A stretch of 64,000 bases of DNA from NCBI RefSeq assembly GCF_048771995.1, contig NC_133050.1, positions 7,550,501-7,614,500 on the forward strand, given 5' to 3'. Source of the DNA: Taeniopygia guttata. Taxonomy: Eukaryota; Chordata; Aves; Passeriformes; Estrildidae. The notes below the pieces were generated by a model. That model was not told where the DNA came from, did not search any database, and worked only from the letters and a program-made list of their open reading frames with translations. The position numbers and the translations under genes were made by a program. Positions 41,961 through 52,405 of this stretch are shown here, in pieces. The stretch's first letter is position 1. The number at the start of each line of letters is the position of its first letter.

Positions 41961-42334
41961 AATTCCCGGCGCAGTTCGCCGCTGTCGCCACAAGGCGGCA
42001 GCACTGCCCCGCGGCGGTTCCCCGCGGCCTTTTCCGGGTCTGGAGACTTTTCCAAGGAAAAATCTCCCCCGGAAAACCTCGGGATGAGGGCGGGAAGGGG
42101 AGCAGGAGAGCCCGAGCATCGTCCTGGTGTGGGGACGCCGGAATTACAGCAAAATTTCACTGCTGCTTTGAGACACCGGGTTTTTGTTTTGACATATCGA
42201 CACAGCTCTGGTATCAGCAGCAAATCCACGAAACCAGGAGCTCAGATTTTCACAATTTAACCTTTTCCTGCTGATCCATCCCCTCTTCCTCTTTTTTTTT
42301 TTTTTTTTCCCTCCTTCTGGGACGAAAGGCTGAG

Positions 42335-42530
42335 GAAATCTGGAATATTCAGCCTGGAGAAGCTTTGGGGTGACCCCACTGCAGCCTTGAAGGGGCTGCG
42401 GGGAACATGGGCAGAGATTTTTATTTTTCCCAAGGGTCTGGAGTGCCAGGAAAAGGAAAACGGGTTCAGCTCGACAGGGAGAAGTTTAGGTTGGATACTG
42501 GAAAGGAATTCCTGAGGAACATCATCCCCT
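42335..42530 (+). mobile_element. CR1 LINE fragment
   Basis: 'ATTCAGCCTGGAGAAGCTTTGGGGTGACCC', CAGCCTTGAAGGGGCTGCGG and 'GAGAAGTTTAGGTTGGATACTGGAAAGGAATTCCT', an internal piece of the CR1 3' region lacking its end. Confidence 0.85.
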
Positions 42531-42712
42531 CCCTCCAGTAAATCCCTGGTAGTGAACCCAGCCCTAAAATTGTGATTATTTCCCTTATTTTACACAAAAA
42601 GAGCAGTGTAACAACAGGGAAAATCTTTTTTTCCCAGCAGTAGGAATTAGAAACTGTTTTAAAAGATGGAAAATAAATCAGGCAGAGAGCAGGAATTATC
42701 TGTAAACCTGAG

Positions 42713-42718
42713 TTTAAT
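42713..42718 (-). terminator. Possible poly(A) signal ATTAAA of G11
   Basis: The only A(A/T)TAAA on the minus strand soon after the G11 stop (about 760 nt away). It lacks the TGCAT module of the CBP genes. Confidence 0.45.
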
Positions 42719-42954
42719 GCGAGTGGTACAACCAGAGGAGAATTGATCCCACAACATAAAAACAGGGCGCAGACGTTGGCACGAAGGCGTTGGGGTGAGG
42801 CTCCAGGTGGCTCAGAGCTCCTCAACCTCTCCCCAAAACCTTCCCGGTGCTGGAAAATCCGAATTTGGGGTCGAATAAAATGGGGGATTCACTCTGTGAG
42901 CTGAACATGGGGGTAAACCAGGATTGGGGGGCAGGACTGGGAATGGAGGGGGGG

Positions 42955-43420
42955 ATCACCCCAAACCAAACCTGGGCTCCAAGGAGGGGAAATCACCCCA
43001 AATCTGGGCTCTAGTGAGGGGGGATCTCCCCAAACCTGGGCTCCAACAAGGGCGGATTACCCCAAACCTGGGATCCAAGGAGGGGAGATCACCCCCAAAC
43101 CAGGGCTCCAAGGAGGGGAGATCACCCCAAACCTGGGCTCCAAGGAGGGGGGATCACCCCAAACCTGGGCTTCAAGGAGGGGAGATCACCCCAAACCTGG
43201 GCTCTAGTGAGGGGAGATCACCCCAAACCAGGGCTCCAAGGAGGAGGGATCACCCCAAACTTGGGCTCCATGGAGGGGGAATCTCCCCAAACCTGGGCTT
43301 CAAGGAGGGGAGATCACCCCAAACTAGGGCTCCAAGGAGGGGGGATCACCCCAAACCAGGGCTCCAAGGAGGGGAGATCACCCCAAACTAGGGCTCCAAG
43401 GAGGGGGGATCACCCCACGG
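42955..43420. repeat. 32-bp minisatellite, ~14 copies
   Basis: Direct units built from CTCCAAGGAGGGGAGATC and ACCCCAAACCTGGG, period 32. It abuts the 3' end of the G11 coding exon and would be in its 3' UTR. Confidence 0.93.
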
Positions 43421-43480
43421 CGATCCCCCCAACCCTGGGCTCCATCCCCCGCGGCATTCCCGACTTTTCCAGCCCCTCCC

Positions 43481-44365
43481 TCACCAGAGCCACTTGGAAG
43501 CGCAGCGACTTTTCTTGGCGTGGCCGGGGCGCTTGGGCCCGGCCGGGGCCAGCCGGGAGGGCCGCGGGGAGCCCCGGGCGTGGTGGCCGCAGCGGGACTT
43601 GCTCAGGTGCTGCGCGGAGCAGCTCCTGCCCTTGGTCCCCTCCAGCGGCAGCGAGCCCTTGGCCACCGCCCGCAGCGGGGGACACTCCTTGGTGGCCTTG
43701 GCCACCCCGCGCGTGGCCGGGGCGCTGCTCAGGCGCTGCTCCGAGGAGCAGCGGGTGACAAATTCCTGCGTGGGGTAGCCCTTGGAGCAGCGGTGCGGGG
43801 CCACCCCGGCCGGCTGCTCCTGCAGGAAGCAGCGGGCGAGGCTCTGCTGCGGGGGACACTCGGTGACCCCTCGGAGGGGCAGCGAGTAGCCGCCGGTGGG
43901 CTCGGGGCGGCGCGGGGGGCTCGGGGCCGCCTTGCGCGGGCGGCACTGGCCGCGGCAGGAGGCGGACGAGCAGCGGATGCCGCACGGGGGGAAGCGCAGC
44001 CGGCCGGGCTCGGGGCAGCGCGGAGCGCAGGGCGGGAGGCTCCGGGCCGCGCGTCTCTTGTCCCCGCGGGGGCTCTGCGGGGTGGCCGGGGGCTGGGGGG
44101 CGACCCCCGGGCGGGGCAGCAGCCGCGGGGTCTCGCAGGGCTCGGGGCAGAGCAGCAGGCAGCGCTGCACCAGCGGCTGGCACGGCAGCAGCGGCACGGC
44201 GGGGACAGCCTGGGGACAGCCCTGCCAGCGCGGAGCCGGGCCCTTGGTGATGCTCAGGGGGTGGCAGGTGTTGGCGAAGGGCTCGGGGTGAGCCGGGCAC
44301 GGCTCGGGGATGAACCGGGGGCCCGGCAGGAGGAGCGGCGGGCAGCGCTCGCCGGGGCAGCGCAT
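43481..44365 (-). CDS. Pro/Cys/Arg-rich EDC protein with KWLW end (G11)
   Basis: A 294-residue basic protein, no CBP core. It starts MRCPGERCPP. Cysteines are spaced every 8-15 residues, often in CPEP, CPP or PPC settings (for example CPEPCETP near 74-81). One CPPQQSLARC segment (near 174) matches the CVPQQSATKC repeat of G12, and the end KSRCASKWLW matches KKYCSAPKWPW of G12. It is therefore a non-repetitive relative of G12. The exon is about 75% GC by eye. The start follows a likely splice site (CCCCAG, exon from about 44404) by 38 nt. Probable substrate of disulfide and transglutaminase cross-linking in cornifying cells (inferred). I cannot match it with certainty to a named EDC gene; Cys/Gln/Pro-rich members such as EDPCV or EDQCM are candidates to compare. 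Confidence 0.8.
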   Translation of the reverse strand: MRCPGERCPPLLLPGPRFIPEPCPAHPEPFANTCHPLSITKGPAPRWQGCPQAVPAVPLLPCQPLVQRCLLLCPEPCETPRLLPRPGVAPQPPATPQSPRGDKRRAARSLPPCAPRCPEPGRLRFPPCGIRCSSASCRGQCRPRKAAPSPPRRPEPTGGYSLPLRGVTECPPQQSLARCFLQEQPAGVAPHRCSKGYPTQEFVTRCSSEQRLSSAPATRGVAKATKECPPLRAVAKGSLPLEGTKGRSCSAQHLSKSRCGHHARGSPRPSRLAPAGPKRPGHAKKSRCASKWLW

Positions 44366-44404
44366 GGCGGAGCGCGGCTCGGAGCGGTGGGAAAACAGCG
44401 ATTT

Positions 44405-45942
44405 CTGGGGTGATTCAGCGGCAAAACTCGCCCGCACGCCCCGCTCTCCTCGCGGGCCGTGACTCAAAGCGGGGAGTGCTTGGGAGGGGAGAGAAAATTC
44501 CGTCCTCGGCTCCGCGCTCCGCTCTGGAGAGCCTGAAAACAAAAATCCGGATTTTCAGCCAGGCCGGTTGGTGCCACCCTGCAAACCGCGGCGTTCGCCC
44601 CTCCCGAGCACCCCGGGGCCCTCCCTGGGTCGCCCTTTCAGGTTGAGCTCCTGCGCGATGAAAGAGGAGCCAAAATTGCGGGTGCGGCCGCCCGGTAATC
44701 GCCGGGTGCGGCCACGGAGCCGCGCCGGGTTTGGGAGGGTTTGGGGCTCCCGGAGCTCCGATCCCACGCGGATTTGGGGTCTGGGACGGGGCAGGGGCAG
44801 CCCTGGCTCCCTCTCAGAGCAAATCCCGTTTTTTGTTTTGTTTGGTTTTTTAGGAAATGCAGAAAAATATTTGGTGGAGGGAAGGCAAAACCCCAGGCGG
44901 ATAAAAGGATTAAATATCCCACAAGAAAAGGATTAACTATCCCAGAAGATTTGGGGTGGAAAGGGACCCGGAGCAGGTGACACGGGGTTGAGAATGGCTC
45001 CAGCTCCGCTGATTTTGGGAGAATTGCACCCAATAAATCAGTCCCCAGTGCTGCACCACTTTTCTCCCCTGAAAAGTCTCCCCTTTTCCTTGAAAATCGC
45101 AGGATAAAAATCCCACTCCGGAAAAATTCCGATTTTAGGGAGTTTTCCCAGGTTTAAACAGGATGCTTTTGACCAAAAATGGTTTTATTCCAATATTTCT
45201 TTGGAGAGTAAAGCACTACATTAAAAAAAAAAAAATCTACATTGTAGATTGCAAAAAAAATTAAAAAATTAAAATTCTACATTTTCTGGGCACCCCGAAT
45301 TCTGATCATTCCAGGATTTAAGGTTCCATCTTCCCAAATCCTAAACCGGGACAGAGTCACCTGGCCGGCTCGTTATGAAAACTCGTTATCGCAACAATCA
45401 AAACAATAATTGTACAATAAAAACAACAAAGACAGCGATTACCGCAATAGCTGAAGCTCATTGGAACAAAACGCCTCTTAATTAGGGGGATTGTTCGCAC
45501 TTCCCATTCGTTTTCAGGGGGTTTACCGGGAATTTTTAGGAAATGGGAATTTTTTTCCCGCCAGTCAGCTCTGGTCGGGGAAAAAAAAAAAAAACCAAAA
45601 CCAAAAAACAATCCTTGCTCTGGTCGGAAAAAAAAAATCCTTTGTTTGAAACTCCATAAAAGCAGCAGGAATTCCTCCAGTTTCTCTGGAGAAGCTGCTC
45701 CGGCTCTTCCCATCCCACACCCGATTCCCGCCGGGATCCAGCCCTTTATGGAGCCAAATCCTACCGGGAAAAAAAAAAAAAAAAAAAAAACAGGGGAAAA
45801 ACCCCCAAAAAAATCCCATTCCCTGTGGAATTTCTTCCCCATTTTTCCTCAGCGCAGCTCCCGCCTCAAGAGCCGCGCGTCCCAAAAGGCTGGAGGAGCT
45901 TTTGGGGATAAAAAGGAGGATTTTGGGAATTCCAGGACTTAC
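44405..45942 (-). other. Intron of G11
   Basis: About 1.54 kb from GTAAGT (45937-45942) to CCCCAG. Poly-A/T runs at 45224, 45580-45592 and 45770-45790. No repeat family recognised. Confidence 0.6.
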
Positions 45943-46020
45943 CCAGTTCATGAGGGGGAAGAGCCGGAGAGAAGCTCCCGGGAAAGGCCCGGGCTGGCCG
46001 GGTTTTTATGGAGCTCGGGA
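45937..46020 (-). promoter_or_regulatory. Probable G11 promoter and leader exon
   Basis: CATAAAAA on the minus strand at 46013-46020 in place of TATAAAAA. Leader exon 45943 to about 45988 ends AACTGG before GTAAGT, like the CTGG-ending leaders of G9, G12 and G13. It contains one ATG (CTCATGAAC), the only leader here that does; it opens a frame that is not continued into exon 2 with any certainty. Confidence 0.6.
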
Positions 46021-46129
46021 ATGCCCCGGGGAATTTTGGAGAGGTTGGGTTTGGCTTTAATTGCACCCCAAAGCCGGCCACGTGCGGCTCCGGCTCCCCG
46101 GGATGTCCTGGATCCCCGGGATCCGAGAG

Positions 46130-46535
46130 GCTGGGCCAGCCAAAAACCCTGGAAAATCAGAGATCCTCGGAGATGCCAGATTTCCCCGAAATTCCAGCCG
46201 GAACAGCCCCTTCTAACCCCCAAAACCCCACAAAAATAAAGAAAAAAACCTGGGAAACCGAGGGTTCTCTGGGGTGCCAAATTGTCCTGAAATTCCAGCT
46301 GAAATGGCCCTTTCCATCCCCCAAAAAACCCAAAAAAAACCAATCAAAAAACCCTGGAAAACCGACGATTCTCAGGGTCGTAAAATCTTCCCAAAATTCC
46401 AGCCGAAACGGCCCTTTCCACCCAAAAAACCCCAAAGAATCAAGGATCCTCAAGGGTGCCAAATTTACCCAAAATTCCAGCCAAAACGGCCCTTTCCAAC
46501 CCCAAAAAAATAAAATTAAAAAAAAAAAAAAGAAA
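46130..46535. repeat. ~80-100-bp tandem repeat, four copies
   Basis: AAATTCCAGC(C/T) followed by (A)ACGGCCCTTTCC, a C/A-rich run and GGATCCTC recurs at about 46190, 46291, 46394 and 46473. Confidence 0.9.
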
Positions 46536-47195
46536 AAAAGAAAAATGCCATTGGAGGCCAGCCAAGGAAAAGAAGGAATTCCTCATTCCCATGGGAGCTG
46601 CGGGCAGGAATCCCTTTGAAAATCCATCCAGGAAGGACTCGAGGCATCCCATAATTTGTGGGACACGCGGATTCCTTCCCGGGAATCCAGGGGACACAGG
46701 AGGGACCGTCAGGGGCCCTTGGGACAAAGTGGGGAAGGGAGCGGGCTCATCCCAAAAAAAACCCCAAAATTCCCATTTCCTGCTCCGCACCGCCCTTTGT
46801 TCCCTGTTTGTCCCACAAAAAAACCCCAAAACAAAACCAGGGAAAATGAGCAGGACTGGGAATGCCGACATTGGGAGTCACTTCTGCATGAGGGAAGGGC
46901 CTGGAATTCGGGGTTTTTGGGGGGAATTTTTTTTTTTTTTTTTGGAGATTTTTTTTGTCCCTAGATTTTTTTTTGGGTCCCTTTTATAGAAATTTGACAC
47001 TTTTGAATTGCAGGGATGCAGGCGAGGTGCCTGAAAAAAGGGGAATTGTCAGGGAATATTCTCCTTGGAAGGGATTTAATCCAGCTCCGGGCCCTGCTCA
47101 GAACTCCCAAAATTCCCAAAACTGGGAAAACGCTCCTGGATCCTTGGGAATGTGACCATTGGTCAGTCCCCGGCCATGAGAATTCCAGGACTGGA
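46536..47195. other. Gene-free interval
   Basis: T-run at 46929-46943; otherwise unremarkable. No gene seen. Confidence 0.4.
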
Positions 47196-47580
47196 ATATC
47201 AGAATACTTGGAATATTGGGATATTGAAATACTGGAATATTTGGTGTATTTGAATATTAGAATATTGGAATTTTGGAATATTGGGATATTTGAATATTGG
47301 AATATTTGGATATTGGAATTTTGGAATATTGGGATATTTGAATATTGGAATTTTAGAATACTGGGATATTAGAATTTTGGAATACTGGGATATTTGAATT
47401 GGAATAATTGAATATTGGAATTTTGGAATTTTGGAGTATAGGAATATTGGAATATTCAAACATTTTAATATTGGAGTATTTGAATATTAGATTATTTGAA
47501 TATTGGAATATTTGAATATTAAATTATTTGAATATTGGGGAATTTGAACATTGCAATTTTGAAATATTTGGAATATCAAG
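47196..47580. repeat. ATATTGGAAT low-complexity array
   Basis: Repeated GAATATTGG(G/A)ATATT(T) words for almost 400 bp; the C count is near zero. Confidence 0.93.
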
Positions 47581-48285
47581 CTCCCAAATTATGACCCACC
47601 CCCTAAATGTTCCGCTTTATTTCCTGCTTTCCCAGGAGCCTGGAGGCAGCCCCGTGATTTCCATTTAATTTCCCAGCTCCACAGGAAATCACAGGGACAC
47701 GGCGCTGCTTTTCCAGGCGGATCCCAACATTCCCAGGAGGGCTCAAGGGAGGAACCCAAAGGCAAATCCCGGATTCCTCTCACTTTTATGGATTCTCCCT
47801 CCCCTCAACAACAACAACAACAACAATGAAAACTCTTAAATGCTGAATTCCCTGACCTGAAATTCCGGGAACAAGCAGGCGTCGGAGCCTGGGTTAGGCC
47901 AGGTTTTATGGGAATTCCTTGGGAAGCTCGGGATCAAGCAGAGCTGCTAATTCCTGGTTGTGTGTGCCCAGTGCAGGGAGCGGAGCATTAACGTGGTGAC
48001 CTGGCATTAAACACCTCCTTAATTAGCACCCCGATGTCCTTAATTAACATTTGCGAGGCCCTTTCATCTCCCAGAGGCTCCTGGGAAATTTGGGGGGGGG
48101 GGGTCATTATTCCCAATTAAACACTGGGGAAACTGAGGCACGGCTGAGTCAGGGCCAACCCCATCCAAAGCATCCCCAAATCCCGGTGACCCCAAAATCC
48201 GGGATCCAGCCCCCAAGGAGGATTTTCTGGAAGATTCTGTGGGAAAAGCCACAAGGCCAGCCCGAGATGGGACAGCTCCTCCAAA
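47581..48285. other. Gene-free interval
   Basis: (CAA)n run at 47807-47826, a G homopolymer of about 12 at 48091-48103; no gene seen. Confidence 0.45.
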
Positions 48286-48289
48286 GGTC

Positions 48290-48625
48290 ATGGATCCAGG
48301 CTGGGAATGTTGGGAATGTTGGGAATGTTGGGCCTGTGGAGACCCCAGAGCCCCCCCAGGATCTGCAGGGGCTCCAGGGAAGTTGGAGAGGGACTTTCCC
48401 TCAGGAACTGCAGGGACAGGACACGGGGAATGGAGCCAGGGGGTCAGAGGGGGAATTTGGGTGGGATTTTGGGGAGGAATTGTTCCCTGTGAGGGTCCCA
48501 GGTTATCCCATGGATTTCCCATCCCTGGGAGTGCCCAAGGCCAGGCTGGAACCACCTGGGATAGGGGAAGGTCCCTGCTCATGGAACTGGGGTGGGATTT
48601 TTTTGGGATTTAAGGCTCCTTCCCA
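48290..48625 (+). mobile_element. CR1 LINE 3' region
   Basis: Triple 'TTGGGAATG', then 'GTGGAGACCCCAGAGC', 'GGGCTCCAGGGAAGTTGGAGAGGGAC' and 'TTGTTCCCTGTGAGGGTCCC'. Close to the copy at 56905. Confidence 0.9.
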
Positions 48626-48639
48626 TCCCAAACCATTCC

Positions 48640-48845
48640 AGAATTCCATGGGCTGCTTTAGATGGGATTTTAGGGATCAATCCTTCCCTGGCCCAGGTGC
48701 TTCCATGGAATCCCCATCCCTGGGAATGTTCAGGGCTGGATTGGAACCACCTGGGACAGTGGGAACGTCCCTGCCCATGGAATGGGATGATTTTGACGTC
48801 ACTCCAACCCAAACCATTCCAGGATTTTATCCCAATTTTAAGTGG
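48640..48845 (+). mobile_element. CR1 LINE 3'-end fragment
   Basis: Second copy immediately after the first: 'CAGGTGCTTCCATGGAATCC', 'GTTCAGGGCTGGATTGGAACC' and 'CCAACCCAAACCATTCCAGG'. Confidence 0.85.
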
Positions 48846-50195
48846 ATCCAACAGGTCCCTGAAACCCAAACCATGCCAGGAATTTCCCCCTCAGTTTTCG
48901 GGGGATCCGGAGGGTTGGGTTGGACTGCGGGACCACGCCTGCCTCTGGGGGTGGCGGATTTTCCCCATTCCCTGTTGGAATAAAACCCCAAACTCCGAGG
49001 AAAAGGAGGCCCTGGGATCTCCCAGCACTTCCAGGAGCTCTTGGGCAACTCCAGGTGGCACCAGGAGGTCACCGAGGCAGGGAGGAGCAGGAAGGGATGC
49101 GGGACAGCGTCCCCAGCCCGGCCACACCCTCCTGTCCCCTCGGGTCACCTCGTGAGCTCCTGCTCGTTTTCCTAATGATGGGGCTCATCCATGGCATTTT
49201 CCAGCCTGGGTTTCGCTGGATTAACTAAAATACATATTTAATATTAAATAAAGATTTAATATTAAATAAATATTTAACATGAAAATAAATATCTTTGTTA
49301 AATAATATTTCCACGAAATAAATATGTCTATTAAATGTGTCCCATTAAATAGAGGTGTCATGTTAAATAGGTACAATAATATTAAATGTTTATATTATAA
49401 ATAATAAAACAATCCTAATAGTATTTACTAAATATTTCTTTAATTAAATAAAAAACACCAAGAGGCAGAAACCTAAGATTTTAATCCGAGGTCAGGCAAG
49501 AACGTTTATTTAAGTTTACACATATATATGTAAAATATTAATATACTTCGGTAAATAAAGTTTTTTTTCAGTGCACATCTTCAGCAAAAGGAATTTAATT
49601 AATTACTTTTTTTTAATTAAACATTTCTAGAATAACCCTGCTATAACTTTCGTTATTTTGAAGAGTTTTCATTTCAAGTTGCAGTTTTTATTTTAATCAA
49701 AAAATAAAAATAAAAGGTTCAGGAGGGACATTTTGGGGAATTGCTGTTTGGGGACTCTGCAGGAGTCAGGGGTTTAAAAAAATGGGAATTCTGGCCACAT
49801 TCCAGAGGGAAAACAGCTCTCCTCGACCAGGAGGGTCCTTTTCCACCTGAATTTTAGGAATTCCTTGGCTGTGCTCTGGAAGAAGCCTGGAGTCTCCCTC
49901 CCTGGGAATATTCCAGAACCATTAATTAATTTATTTATTCCCTGCTGGAACAGGGAATTTGGACCTGCTCTGGTCCCTCCAGACCCCTCCAGTCCTGGCA
50001 TTCCGAGTGAGTTTTACCCAATTCCATCAGAAATTCACGTTCGCTTTCCCAAACATCCAAACCTGGATGTGCTTGAAAACTCCGAGCCTTGTGGAATCCA
50101 ACTCAACCGGAACATTCCATCCCGATTCCAGGAATAAACCTGGAGATGTGATCTGGACCAGTCCCCTCGAAGCTGTGGGGATCTGGACTCCTCAG
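48846..50195. other. Gene-free interval
   Basis: 49200-49720 is AT-rich with TTAAATATTAAATAAA words; no gene or confident repeat family. Confidence 0.45.
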
Positions 50196-50212
50196 ATCTT
50201 TCCATTCCTTCT

Positions 50213-50218
50213 TTTATT
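50213..50218 (-). terminator. Possible poly(A) signal AATAAA of G12
   Basis: AATAAAAG on the minus strand, about 220 nt past the stop; no TGCAT module follows. Confidence 0.6.
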
Positions 50219-50435
50219 AATATTGATATTATTGCTTTAAAATCACCATTTCTTGGAATTCTGTGGGAATTCGGTCCCATCCCACCACCGAGGAAGGAGC
50301 CAGAGGCACCGGGAATGTCCCCACGGAACGGGAGGGAAACGCCAGACAGCCGGCATAGCGCGGATGGGAGCGGGAGAAGATAAAGAACCCAAACGCCGAA
50401 TTCCCAGGGATTGTCCTTGTCCCATGCCCTGGTGG

Positions 50436-52172
50436 TCACCAGGGCCACTTGGGGGCCGAGCAGTACTTCTTGGAGTGGCTGGAGACCTTCACTCCACCGG
50501 ACTGCTGGGGGACACACTTGGTGACACTTTGCTGGGGGACACAGATTGTGCCACACTGCTGGGGGGCACACTTGACACTTTGCTGGGGGACACATTTGGT
50601 GGCACTTTGCTGGGGGACGCACTTGGTGGCATTTTGCTGGGGGACACACTTGGTGACACACTGCTGGGGGGCACAGATTGTCCCATATTGCTGAGGGACA
50701 CACTTGGTCATGCTCTGCTGAGGGACACAAATTGTGCTACACTGCTGAGGGACACACTTGACACTTTGCTGGGGGACGCACTTGGTGGCACTTTGCTGGG
50801 GGACACAGATTGTTCCATACTTCTGGGTGACACCTTTGGTGGCACTTTGCTGGGGGACGCACTTGGTCACGCTCTGCTGGGGGACACACTTGGTGGCACT
50901 CTGTTGAGTGACACTCTTGGTCACACACTGCTGGGGGACACACTTGGTGGCACTTTGCTGGGGAACACAGATTGTGCCACACTGCTGAGGGACACACCTA
51001 GTGGCACTTTGCTGAGGGACACATTTGGTGGCACTTTGCTGGGGGACACAGATTGTTCCATACTTCTGGGTGACGCCTTTAGTGGCACTTTGCTGGGGGA
51101 CGCACTTGGTCATACCTTGCTGGGGGACACATTTGGTCACACACTGCTGGGGGACACACTTGGTGGCACTTTGCTGAGGGACACAGATTGTGCCACACTG
51201 CTGGGGGACACACTTGGTGGCACTCTGTTGAGTGACACTCTTGGTCACACACTGCTGGGGGACACAGATTGTCCCACACTGCTGAGGGACACCTTTGGTG
51301 GCACTTTGCTGAGGGACACAAACCGTCCCACTCTGCTGCTGCTGGGGGACACAAATGCTGGCCCCGCCAGTGTCACACTGCTGCGGGACACACGTGGTGA
51401 CACACCTGCTGTGCCACTGCTGGGGGACACCGGCGGTGACACTCTGCCGCTGCTGGGGGACAGGCGCTGTCACCCACCGGTACGAGACGCCCCGGGCCGC
51501 GCGCTGCTGGGGGACACAGGTGGTGGCACACCTGGGAACACCCTGCTGGGGACAGACACTGGTCACACACTGCTGGGGGACGCACCTGGTGGCACTCTGC
51601 TGCCGCGGGACACCCTTGGTGACGAACGGCGGCCGCGGCACGCAGGTGGTGACACACCTGGGGACAACCTTCTGCTGCTGGGGGCTGCACTCAGGCGGTG
51701 GCACCTGCAGCTGCTGCGGCACGCACTGGGTGACCCCCGCGCCGCCCGTCACACGCTGCTGCGGCACGCAGGTGGTGACACACCTGGGGACAACCTTCTG
51801 CTGCTGCGGGACGGGCGGGCACTGCTGTGGCACCTGCAGCTGCTGTGGCACGCACTGGGTCACCCCCACCCGGTGTGGCACACACTGGGTGACGCGCTGC
51901 TGCGGCGGCGCGCACGTCGTCGCCCGCCTGGGGACAATCTGCTGGGGCACGCAGAGGGGTCCGTGGAGCTGGCAGGGTGGCACGGCCTGGGTGACGCTCT
52001 GCTGGTGACACACGCTGGAGGACATCGCCCGCTGCAGGGGCACCTGGCCGGGCACGGCCTGGGGGATGCAGGTGGTGGAGTGCCACCGCTGAGCCGGGAA
52101 GGGGACGCCAGGGGACAGCGCCATGGGGTCCTGGTAGAGTGGAGGGAGGTGCTGGTGCAGGTGGCAGGACAT
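50436..52172 (-). CDS. CVPQQ-repeat EDC protein with KWPW end (G12)
   Basis: A 578-residue cornified-layer type protein, no CBP core. Residues 1-70 (MSCHLHQHLPPLYQDP...) are less repetitive. From about 70 to 560 it is built on CVPQQ, about 32 copies by eye, in nine-residue frames such as CVPQQSATK and CVPQQCGTI; the N-terminal half has longer units with TTCVPQQ, VTQCVPQQLQVP and QQQKVVPRC. It ends HSKKYCSAPKWPW, like G11. Cys allows disulfides, and dense Gln with Lys suits transglutaminase; the overall style recalls SPRR and involucrin. The coding exon begins 20 nt before the ATG, after TTCCAG. Upstream frame (to 52589) is intronic. It may correspond to one of the named Gln/Cys/Val-rich avian EDC genes (EDPCV, EDQCM); I cannot decide, so no symbol is given. 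Confidence 0.88.
   Translation of the reverse strand: MSCHLHQHLPPLYQDPMALSPGVPFPAQRWHSTTCIPQAVPGQVPLQRAMSSSVCHQQSVTQAVPPCQLHGPLCVPQQIVPRRATTCAPPQQRVTQCVPHRVGVTQCVPQQLQVPQQCPPVPQQQKVVPRCVTTCVPQQRVTGGAGVTQCVPQQLQVPPPECSPQQQKVVPRCVTTCVPRPPFVTKGVPRQQSATRCVPQQCVTSVCPQQGVPRCATTCVPQQRAARGVSYRWVTAPVPQQRQSVTAGVPQQWHSRCVTTCVPQQCDTGGASICVPQQQQSGTVCVPQQSATKGVPQQCGTICVPQQCVTKSVTQQSATKCVPQQCGTICVPQQSATKCVPQQCVTKCVPQQGMTKCVPQQSATKGVTQKYGTICVPQQSATKCVPQQSATRCVPQQCGTICVPQQSATKCVPQQCVTKSVTQQSATKCVPQQSVTKCVPQQSATKGVTQKYGTICVPQQSATKCVPQQSVKCVPQQCSTICVPQQSMTKCVPQQYGTICAPQQCVTKCVPQQNATKCVPQQSATKCVPQQSVKCAPQQCGTICVPQQSVTKCVPQQSGGVKVSSHSKKYCSAPKWPW
50500..51350 (-). repeat. 27-bp coding repeat array in G12
   Basis: Tandem units of 27 bp based on CTGGGGGACACACTTGGTGG on the plus strand, alternating with ACAGATTGT(G/T)CCA variants, so higher-order units of about two to six repeats exist. 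Several blocks of more than 100 bp look nearly identical. Confidence 0.93.
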
Positions 52173-52324
52173 CTTGGGGACACGTGGCAGGACTGGAAGG
52201 ACACGGACGGGGTCGGAATCAGGTGAGGTTTGAGGTCCCTCCCAACCCAACCCTTTTGGTGGCACCTGAGGGAGTCCCCAAAGCTCAGGGACACGTCCCA
52301 GCTGTGTCCCAGCCCCAGCTGGTG

Positions 52325-52405
52325 GAGGTCTCGGGGACATCTTGGGGACACTTGAAGGACACGGTGGGGTTGGAATGAGGTGAATTTTAGGGTCCCTCCC
52401 CACCC
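52325..52405 (-). repeat. Partial copy of the G12 exon 2 boundary
   Basis: GACATCTTGGGGACACTTGA plus 'AGGACACGGTGGGGTTGGAATGAGGTGA' repeats 52168-52260, which spans the true acceptor and start. In the copy the acceptor reads AAG rather than CAG. Confidence 0.75.

Noticed and set aside
41441-42260. Overlapping Phe-Gly-Trp-Asp-rich frames.
   Set aside because: By-products of the 30-bp GGGATTCAGGAATGGGATTT array; all three frames are open in parts, and there is no promoter.
42955-43420. Regularly spaced direct repeats as a CRISPR-like array.
   Set aside because: Contiguous minisatellite without unique spacers, in a vertebrate nuclear context.
46981-46988. TATAAAAG on the minus strand.
   Set aside because: No GTRAGT donor or pyrimidine-rich leader follows; the downstream sequence is a homopolymer run.
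50253-52226. Plus-strand reading frame of 657 codons opposite G12, full of LLGDTLGGTLLGDT repeats.
   Set aside because: It is the mirror of the 27-bp coding array, which is open in several frames because the unit is a multiple of three. It has no leader exon or TATA box on that strand, and the minus-strand frame has the EDC composition, splice site and promoter.
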